NCBI RefSeq assembly: GCF_000972845.2
Contig: NC_040018.1
Span: 7,772,656 to 7,836,655 of the forward strand
Source: Larimichthys crocea
Taxonomy: Eukaryota; Chordata; Actinopteri; Sciaenidae
Length of the DNA stretch: 64,000 nucleotides
Direction of reading: 5' to 3'
The first letter of the stretch is position 1, and every line of letters begins with the position of its first letter. A program made the position numbers and the translations under genes. The notes beneath the pieces are model-generated. The model searched no databases. It was not told where the DNA came from and saw nothing but the letters and a program-made list of their open reading frames with translations. Shown in pieces: positions 46,701 to 57,539 of the stretch.

Positions 46701-49700
46701 TGTAACATGTTAATGTTTGTCTCCATTTCAAAAGCAACCTCCAGACTGGAGTTCAACCAACCAATCAATGAGCTTTACACACCCTGTGTTTGCCGGGGGT
46801 GTGTGATTCTTCCGGATAATTCAGGAAATCTGGCTTTTCCGACCTGAAAGTGAGGGTCTCGTAAGAGCCTGCAGTCGTTGCGGAAGGTTATCTGAATCAG
46901 GTTATCTGATTCAGATAACCTTCTGCAACAAAGGAAAAATGCAACGAATGTCTGACGACATTTTTGGCATTTTTAAGCATTCACAGAAACGCCCGTGAGT
47001 GTGTAAGTGTTATTTGCACCTACCATGACGCCGCATCATGGTAGGTGCGCTGTATATTTTCCTGCTTTTTTGTCCTTTGCCAATCACACCTATGGTTTGC
47101 AGACACTTTACAGTGTGTGTGGGTTTTTTTTAAACAACATAATTCCAGTTTCCAGTTATATCGTTTCCCAAAAATCCTTCAATAGACACTGATACCATTT
47201 CTCCAGAGCTTACATTTAAAGGTTTAATTGAACATGATCAGCCAAACAGAGGGAAATGATGACCATGAATTGACGACTCTTTGCATTGAACAAACGTGCC
47301 ACCAGGATCGGCTGTGTGAGTTCCACTTGAAGCTGTTGACATGTAGTCGTAGTCTGAGTTTGTCTTTTAAATTTTGACAGCCTGCACTAAAGCTGGACAG
47401 TGTTTTGGAATTTTCTATCCCTAGGTTACACAAGGTCACGTGTGGGCCTTGAGGTCCTCGGCAGTATTAATTGTTTGGTTTTGGTTGGGAACAATAGGTG
47501 CCAGTCTATCTCAACACTGTGATGGCCTGGGTCGAAGAGACCTATTGCTGCCTTCCTAGTCATAATAGATAGCTTGCCGTTCCAATCTCTGTAAACAGAC
47601 ATCTGTGTCTCCAGACTAGAATATGCTGACAATAACACCTGCATGACTAAAAATATCAATAAATATTACAGCATAAGACATCAGAGGCTCCTGAACACCT
47701 TCTTCCCTCCTGACCTCACCGTTGACCTTTGACGTCAGCAATTTCTCCACAACAGACAGGAATACTGTGTGAATGGATACGATGACTCCACACCAAACCA
47801 CAGATTGTTTGTTTATGCACAGGTTGAGTAAACAAGATGTGTGATGTAGGTAAGACAGATTCAGAGGTGCACATAGTGTGAGACTTGATATATCAGTTTT
47901 TTTGCTAATAAGGTGAAAGCATCGACCAAAACCAAAAACAGGAGCTTCAGTACATTCAGTGATCTGATCCATTGTTGATGTAAAAAGGATAATGAAGCCT
48001 TTATACTACTAGTTTGGTGAAGTAATGATGTTGATGAGCATTCACGTAAAGGCTCGGAGGTGATAAGAACATGTTTGTTTGTTTGTTTGTTTGTTGTTGC
48101 AGAGGATGCAGCTCTGCGAAGTCGTCTGACAGAGTGTCTGGAGACCATCCTCAATAAAGCCCAGGAACCGCCCAAGTCCAAGAAGGTCCAACACTCTAAC
48201 GCAAAGAATGCTGTCCTGTTTGAAGCCATCTCCCTCATCATCCACCATGACAGGTTGGTCCTACTCACTGTCACTCACTTTCTGCTGGTGGAATATCGTA
48301 GAACTACGGAGGTTTGTTCTGAAAAAGGAAAATAAGGAATTTTCTAATGGAATTTTACTATTGGATCACTGGATAGAGTTTGTAGCAGGTAGTGTTTGTT
48401 TCCATCAAGTTGTGTTAGATATTTTCAGACAGCATACTGTTTGGCTGAGCTCTAACTGACTTATTCTTTATCTTTAAACTTCTCATCAAAGCCTTTGGTG
48501 CAAACCTCACTGTCATTAGTTTACATTCCTGTGTTGTGTAGCACTTTGTGGATGTTGCAATCGGCGTTGGCCTTTTTAAACTACAGCTAGTTGTTGTGTC
48601 TTGTCTCTCAGTGAGCCCACCCTGTTGGTACGAGCCTGCAACCAGCTAGGCCAGTTTCTGCAGCACAGGGAAACCAACCTCCGTTATCTGGCTTTGGAGA
48701 GCATGTGCACACTGGCCAGCTCTGAGTTTTCTCACGAGACAGTGAAGACACATATCGAAACTGTGATCAATGCTCTAAAGGTGAGTGTTTATGTCATCGC
48801 TTACAGTGACACAGCTTGGATTTTTTTTTTTTAACCGTCTGAGCACAAGAGAGCCACGGTGTCTGAAATGTGCCACTTATTAATAATCACTTCACAAATG
48901 CAGCACTGTAGAACCTGAAATATCTCAGTTCTGTCACAGTTCTTCATCGAACAGAAAACAGTCTTTTCAGACGTCTGAACTCAACAGCTCATTAAATGTG
49001 TCTTTAAATTCACTCCAACTGCAATAATTAAACAAATAAACAAAGTTAATTCCACAGCATTCCCTGGATCACAGTGCATCAGAATGTAGAATTACTTCAT
49101 TGAAGGATGACAACATGTTCTGTTTACAAAATATAAAACCATCACTGTATCAACATGTCAGTGTCTGTTTACCTGTCAACCAATCACTGTAGATGTAGTC
49201 AGTAAGTCTCTGAGAGAGTTTCTTATTTTATGGTTTAAAAAAAGGGTCAGCGTGTCTTTCAGCAGCTTTGCGAATGACTCTACAGAGGAAATGCTGTGCT
49301 GAAAAGCTTTAGCTCCTCCTATTGAACATGACCCCTGAACTTCATATTATAAACATGAGAAGATCACAACTAATAGCAGCCATATTTTAACACTGGTAAT
49401 TTATGTGAAGACACTATGTTTGTGTCATGTCAAGCATGAACTGTGAAGTTATTAAGTTAAACTTGACCTGCACATTATACTGGGGTTCAAAGTTACATCA
49501 TTCACCACCAAACGATTCACTTTAAGGCAAACAGTGGTCCTGTATGGGTGAAACTTGACGCTTTGTTAGGTTTTTACATTTCTATTGTTATTGATATTAA
49601 AAAAATTACATGCATCAAAATAAATGGCTCATGATAAAGTGACAGAATACTGCCTCTGTCACTACAATGCCTTGAAATACTTCTGGAGGCTGCAGTTATC

Positions 49701-52700
49701 ATCACCAATCATCAATGAACTCCAAACTCCCTCAAGGTCCTTTTTGTGAATATATCCAGAAATGTTATTCAACCATAAGATCAAATGTCCACATGACTTC
49801 AGTACACTTTCTTTATGCAGATATATGGTTGGTACTGCAGATCTATTTCTCAGTGTCTCACCATCAGCTCATCCTTATTCCACACATACATACTTTTGTA
49901 CTGTGAAAAGATTCGGTTAATTCCAAATGAATACCAAACACATGCAGTGATGTTTCTTTCTCCGGGGAGCTCTGTTTGGCTGAGCAGAACATATCCCAAC
50001 TCACACGGCCTGGATTCACATTTGTAGTTTATTCAAATTGATTAGCAAGAGAGAGAGTGAGCGAGAGTAAAACTCCCAGAGGGGAAATTTGGCTTGCAGA
50101 CAGCAGTCAATAGTAGTAAATATTAAATACAGTAATTAATAAAAATGGCCTACCCCCAAAATCCCTGGCGGTATCAGTGTCTGTGCAACAGGCTTCCGTG
50201 GAATTTAAGAGGCTGGTGCAGCTGGTGCAATCTGCCAGAAACGTTTGTCATTTCATATCTTCTGTCCGTGTTTGTTTTCTGCACAGACGGAGCGAGATGT
50301 GAGCGTTCGCCAGCGGGCTGTTGATCTGCTCTATGCCATGTGCGACCGCAGCAACGCCAAGCAGATCGTGGCAGAGATGCTGAGCTACCTGGAGACCGCT
50401 GACTACTCGATCAGAGAGGAGATAGTGGGTCATCAGTGCATGCCTGCGCACCCTTTACTTCCTCTGTGTGCCGCGCTCGCCCTCAGCCACTTCCTTCTTT
50501 CCCTCAGGTGCTCAAGGTGGCTATCCTGGCAGAAAAATATGCCGTGGACTACACCTGGTACGTGGACACCATCCTCAACCTCATCCGCATCGCAGGCGAC
50601 TATGTCAGTGAGGAGGTGTGGTATCGCGTCATCCAGATCGTCATAAACAGAGACGATGTCCAAGGCTATGCTGCCAAGACCGTCTTTGAGGTGGGCATGA
50701 AGAGTGCACACATCATCAGACCTTTCACAGCAAACATGTTCATGTGGACTAAGTGGGAATTGGCTACAACTGGTTACACTATGGGGGAATCTGAATTAAG
50801 GGAAGTGTGTGACTTCTTCTGTGGTGTTTCTACCCTGATGCCGTCATGCTATGTGAACACTTGTAGGCACTACAGGCTCCTGCCTGCCATGAGAACCTGG
50901 TGAAGGTGGGTGGTTACATCCTGGGAGAGTTTGGAAACCTAATCGCAGGGGACTCGCGCTCCAGGTATAAACCACATCCATGCATCAAATTACTATTTCT
51001 TCTGTAAAAAATAGTTTTAATGAAGTGCATGGCTGGGTGCAGGCTTATGTGAGAACGTGTTTGTATTACTTTCTCCAGAGCTGACCCGACTGTTGAAAAG
51101 GTTTAACTGTTCTGTGTCGTGTTCTCGTTCAGCCCTTTGGTCCAGTTCAACCTTCTACACTCCAAGTTCCACCTGTGCTCTGTGCCAACTCGAGCGCTGT
51201 TGCTGTCAGCCTACATCAAGTTCATTAACTTGTTTCCAGAAGTGAAGGCCACGATCCAAGATGTCCTGCGCTCAGACAGCCAGCTCCGCAACGCTGACGT
51301 GGAGCTTCAGCAGAGAGCTGTCGAGTACCTGAGGCTCAGCTGCATCGCCAGCACTGACATACTGGTTAGTGAGTTATGCAGGAACACCTGACGGTCTATC
51401 AGTCTCTCACACACACACACTTAACAGTATTGTCTTGTTGTCTTTGTCCCTCTACAGGCCACAGTCTTAGAAGAGATGCCTCCATTCCCAGAGAGAGAGT
51501 CTTCAATCCTGGCCAAGCTGAAGAGGAAGAAGGGCCCCGGCCACCTTCCTGACATCGACGACGCCCGGCGGAATGTCAACGGCAGCACAGAGCCCAGCGA
51601 GAACACAGAGGCCACAAAAAAGGTAAACACACAGCAGAGCTGTGAAATCTTTACTTCATAACAAGTGAACTATGATATTCTGTGTGTTGTTGTATATTGT
51701 TCATTACTGGTTTGCAGCCTTTGAGCCTTTGTTTTCTTCCATTTTAACACTTCCTTGACCTTTACCTTCACTTGTTCTTTCTCCTCCCTCTCTCCTGCTT
51801 TTCCCTCTTTCTCCTCCTTTTCTTTCTCCATCAGTCTTCTCCTTCACTGATGGCAGACCTTCTACCTACCAACAGACCCCGCCCTGCCTCTTCTAGTCCC
51901 ATCATGCTCTCTGCTGGGACCATGGTATACTGATAGAAACAGCGCGTAGCCTCTGTTACCATTCCTGCATTATTATGTAACTCTATGTTCAAGTATTGTG
52001 CATAGAAGTTTCCGTGCTCTTCTGTGTTCTCATAAAGCAGCTCTGCAGAGGTTTTGGTTTTGTTGTAGGATTCTGTGGTCTGTGTATTTTTCTAGTGCAG
52101 ATATTGATCACTCCAATCTTCTTAAAATCTATTGGCGATAACAAGTCCAGTTTGTTTTCAAGTTCAAAGCTAGGGCTTCAACTGTTGGACTACAGTGGTC
52201 CCTCGTTTATCGCGGAGGATATGTTCTAAAAATAACCCGCAATAAACGAAATCCGCGAAGTAAGTTTTACAATAATTATACATGTTTTAAGGCTGTAAAA
52301 CCCCTAACCACACACTTTTATACACCTTTTTACACGCATTTTGTACAGTACTTCCTTAGTTAATCAGGACGCAGAACACGTGCGGTTCTCTCTTAGCCAA
52401 TTTAGGACGCAGAACACAATGCGCGTTCATACTGTACAGTACGCTGTAAAAAAAAAGCATGCAAAATTACACTGAAAAAATCCGCGAAACAGTGAGTCCA
52501 CGAAAAAGTGAACCGCATTATAGCGAGGGACGACTGTATTTGTATATTTGTTTGTTGGGTAAGAATTCCCAAAGCAGTGCATGAATGTGTTAAGATTCTG
52601 GTGCATTGATACCTGCTGAGTTCTGGCACTCTCGTCACTTGTCATGCCCACAACTGTTCCAGTGGAAGAGAGCCAGCTCGCAATAGCTGAACCCTGTCAT

Positions 52701-55700
52701 CTGCATAATGTGTGGCAAACACAATTTGCATATGCCGATAATTCAGCAGCTGTTAAAAGAAAACCTGGACAAAAAGTCATGGGAAGTCCTGCGAGCTAGG
52801 CTAATTAGCTTCCATAGTGTGAAAAATTCACATCATTAACCAGACGAGCTCTCAGTTAGCAAACAGCATGGGAAATACCCAGAACTCTCCAACACACAAC
52901 AGCTTCAGTGTTATTATAGTTTATATTTTGACTTTAATGTCGATGCTTTAGAAAGCAGAGAGTTAAGTAGATTCCTGTGGGATTAACTCATGTTTAATTA
53001 GTGTTTACATATTTAAAAAAACAATACACTTGTTCAGATTTCAGTGTATGTAGATACTGTGTGTTAAAGATACTGTATGTTTCTCTCCCAGGGTTCCACC
53101 CATCCCTTCACAGACCTGCTCAATCTAAACTCCACCCCTCCATCAGGAGCCAGCCTGCTGGTGGATGTCTTCTCCGACATCTCCACCGCTGCACCTGCAG
53201 AAGTGTGTGAGGAGAACTTTCCCAGGTGGGGACCATACTGTGAGCTGGTTTGATGAAATAGTTTAGGTGAATCCACGTTTAATTGAATATTAAAGGGGCA
53301 CTCCACAAGAGACAGTATTTAAAAAAAGAACGGTCAGAATTGAAGCTTCAGAGGCCGAGGTATCGTGACTCATGTCTAATATGGTTCAAACACTGGATCT
53401 TCATGAACTTTTAAAATGTTTTCTGCCAAACAAAACTGAAGCTCTGGTTGTAAATTTATAATTGTGTGCTTGTGAATTCCAGGTTTGTTTGTAAGAACAA
53501 CGGTGTCATCTATGAGAACCAGCTCCTGCAGATTGGACTGAAGTCTGAGTACAGACAGAACCTCGGTGAGCAGCTTCATAGCACTCTTTATTTCTCCAGT
53601 TTATCTCATCAGACCTCATCAGTGTCACGGGTATCTTTTAAAGGACACTCCTGACAGGCTGTCATTAGACAATAATGAATGGAATGAACTCAGACATTGA
53701 TTACCTGCTCTCTGTCTTACAGGTCGCATTTATGTGTTTTACGGCAACAAGACCTCTACCCAGTTCCTGAGCTTCTCCTCATCAGTGACCAGTTCTGACA
53801 CACTCAAGGCTCATATCCTTCCACTGCTCGCTGGCTTCTTGTTAGGCACTCGATTGTGGAATTTACACACTTAAAAATAAAGAAGTACTACTGCTACTTC
53901 CCAACTGCAGACATTACTCAACATGATTTAACTACACCAGCAGACGTGTGCATATCTCTCCTGTTCTTAACTCCCTTCATTGGCTTCCTGTCCTTTATAG
54001 AATTGATTTTGAACTTTTAATATTTGTTTTTAAAGCTCTTAACGGCCTCGCCCCGTCGTATTTATCTGAGCTTTTAACTGTCCGCAATCCTGGTAGAGCT
54101 CTGAGGTCTAAAGATCACTGGGGTGACCGAGCCTTTTCCGTTGCCGCCCCCAGACTCTGGAATAAGCTCCCCGTCGAGATGCGTCTTGTTTCTGACCTGG
54201 GCCTTTTTAAATCCAGGCTAATTACCCACTTATTTAGGATGGCTTTTAATTCCCAGTAGTATGATGACACTTTTATCTTATCTTATTCGATTTTGTTGTA
54301 TTTTATTGTTTTTATTGTTCTTTATTGTTTTTACTTATTGTTCTCTTTATTTATTATCTGCTGTAAAGCACTTTGGTACACCGAAAGGACTGTTGTAAAG
54401 GGCTGTATAAATAAAGTACATTTACAGCAGTGTCCACTGTGAGTGGACAGGTAGGTGTACAGCGATGTATGCTGGTGTCCATCAGGTATCTGTAGAGTCC
54501 TTGACCGTTGTCTCCACAGCTGAATGTCCACGCCAAGACAGTAGACCCCATAATAGAAGGTGGAGCTCAGGTCCAGCAGATTCTCAACATTGAGTGTGTG
54601 TCAGATTTCACAGATGCACCCGTGCTCAACATCCAGTTCAGGTTTGTGTCTGAATGCATATGTTATTTTTGCATACATACTCTATACTCTATAAGCTAAT
54701 TCCTCTGTGTGTGAACAGATACGGTGGAACTCTTCAGAATATCGGAGTGAAACTTCCTGTGATGCTGAACAAGTTTTTCCAGCCCACAGAGATGTTGTCC
54801 CAAGACTTCTTCCAGCGCTGGAAACAGCTCGGAGCGTAAGCACCCATGTCCCACGATTCCTATCAGCAGTGGACTGATATGTCCACATTTGTCTCTGTCA
54901 GAAAAGGTGGAAACCTTTTGAGATTAAACCAGTTAAGAACCATTGTTATGTTCTGTTTTGGATCGGTTCCAACTTGATAACATAACCTGAGTTATCCAAA
55001 CTTCAAATCTCTGATCTAATCTTTGCTCCGTAACATTGTGCAGCATGCTCAGGTAGCATTCTTCTTATTTTAGCTGCTGCTGACTCATATTTGCTGGTTT
55101 CTGACGGGCAGATTATATCAACCAAAGATCATGAGTAAGGAAAGAAGCACTGCTCTGTAACACTCAAACTTCAACCTACACCGGTGTTTATGGGATTCCT
55201 CATGTAGCACGTGGCATTGGAAAATGCTTTGGACTATTGTTGGCATTTTTAAAATGAGGTTTGAATAGTTAATGTGTATTACATGTTTTGTAGTGAATAG
55301 CCTTCTATAGTAACCTGTTATTGCCCCCTCTCCCTCTCTGGCTTTTCTCCTCAGCCCCCAACAAGAAGTTCAGAAAATCTTCAAAGCCAGACACCCGATG
55401 GACACCGACGTCACCAAGGCCAAGGTACAACATCAGTTCTTCACACATTAACCAACTGTGTGTGAGAACATCACAGAGACATATTTCATTTGTATTATTA
55501 TTATTATTCTTGGTCAGCTTCTGCACTTTTTAACTTTTTATTTTATGAATGGTACATTTAGGATATGACATACTACCCTGTATTTATGTCTCCTTTAAAT
55601 CATTCTCCAAACGTTTTCCAGACATTCATCAATCTAACTAGTGAAACAAAAAAAGAATGAATGAAAAGTGAGGATATAGAATTTCACAAAATGGTCTTAG

Positions 55701-57483
55701 ACAAGGTCCACTAAGGCCACGTCCAGCCCTGTTTGAGAAGAGTCACTGTAGCGGGTGTGTCAGGTCAGGAGGGGTGCCAACACAGCAAACGACACAGAGT
55801 CACCCAGCAACGCTCTGTGTTGATCAATCACATACAGCGTAATCCACCAGGAATGTGAAGACTAGAAAGATTTAATAGTTTCCCTTCTAACCAGAAAGCT
55901 TTAAACACCTTTTAAACCTTTAATCTGTTACTCCAACTGGACGGGCTGGATGATATTTCATGTCTCACCAGTGAAGATTCTGGAGCTTTCAACCATGTCA
56001 GGATTTCTCATTCACATTAACTTAAAAATCCCCCAAAAAAAAGACTTGAAAGAGATGTTGAGGTCAAGAAGTAGCTCTCAAACTCAACTTTTACAGTACG
56101 AATGGTGAAGTGAAAGAATCAGGTTGATGTTGTAAACTAGTGTGTTGTGGTAATGAAATGGTAATGTGTTTGTAGATCTTGGGTTTTGGTGTAGCTCTGC
56201 TGGACGGGGTGGATCCCAATCCTGCAAACTTTGTTGGAGCCGGAGTCATTCACACTAAGAACACTCAGGTGGGCTGCCTCCTCAGGCTGGAGCCCAACAC
56301 ACAAGCACAGGTAAAAAACACACACACACACACATGCCAGGGTATCCGCAGGGTCTTTAAAAAGCCTTAAAACATCTAAAATCCAATAATTTAAGGCCTT
56401 AAAATTCTCTTAAAATCTCATAAAATGTCTTTTTGAAAGGTCTTAAAAATGTATTACCATTACTTTTATTTAAAACAAATGCATAAACTTCAGTCCTGCT
56501 TTTAAATGTGACGCTATAACATAACTACAAAACGGAACTAAAGTAGCAGCAGAGAAAACTTAACCAAAGCCCACAGCAAAGCTGAATTACTTGTATACGA
56601 TGGGTAAGTGCAAGTTCAACCATTTGTGGCTTCAGAACGATCAATTCAATGCATGGTTGAAGCCAGTGGATGGAAACATATATGAAGCATGCTGCTTTGA
56701 AACTTGGAACACTGGGCATCAAGGCATTGGAATCCCACGGCAAATCAGAAAAACACAAAAATGCCAGCCAGCATAATTCCTGGCCTCTGATTTTCCTTCA
56801 TGTCTTATGTACTTTTTTGCCAGTGTGAATGTTAAATGGGTCTTAAATTTAGGGCTGGGTATCGATTCAAATTCCAAGAATCGATTCGATTACGATTCTC
56901 AAGACTGAGAATCGATTATCGAAATCCAATCTGATCGATCCGATCTCGATTCGGGTTAGTGTTATTAAAACCATTTTTTTGGCCTGAAGCCCTCATTTTC
57001 AACAACGGAATACGGGCGCATATCTTTGCAAATGTAACCCGCAATCACCTCGGTTATTTTAAGAGAACGTACAGAAGTGGCTGGTAGTTGTAGAGTTTTC
57101 CTTGAATGTTCTTTTGTCTGTAGTTTTATTATATTTCCGGTGAATTTCCATTTTTCCCACGTTCATGAACGCATCATAGTCATTCCGACGGCCATTGAAC
57201 GCACCTCGCATGTGTGAGACGCCATAGTGTAGTTTAAACACGGTGCACGCCTGTTTCAATTCAATGAAGCGACTAGTGGGGTTAAAGTTCACCGGGGGAA
57301 AATGTATTAAAATTATAATTTAACTAAATCGATCTTTGGATGTACGAATCGATCTTAAGGAATTAATATGCAAATCGATTCAGAATCAGAAAATCGATTT
57401 TTTTCAACACAGGCCTACTTAAATTGTATTAATTATGGTCTTTAAAAAGTCTTAAATTTGACTTGTTGAAACCTGCAGAGACC

Positions 57484-57539
<56 letters not shown>

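Noticed and set aside
46506..46847. 113-codon open frame on the plus strand
   Set aside because: It overlaps ap2a2 exon 7 in the wrong frame; the frame that joins exons 6 and 8 gives the conserved AP-2 alpha sequence.
47861..48274. 137-codon open frame on the minus strand
   Set aside because: It is antisense to ap2a2 exon 8, whose conserved sequence on the plus strand accounts for the openness.
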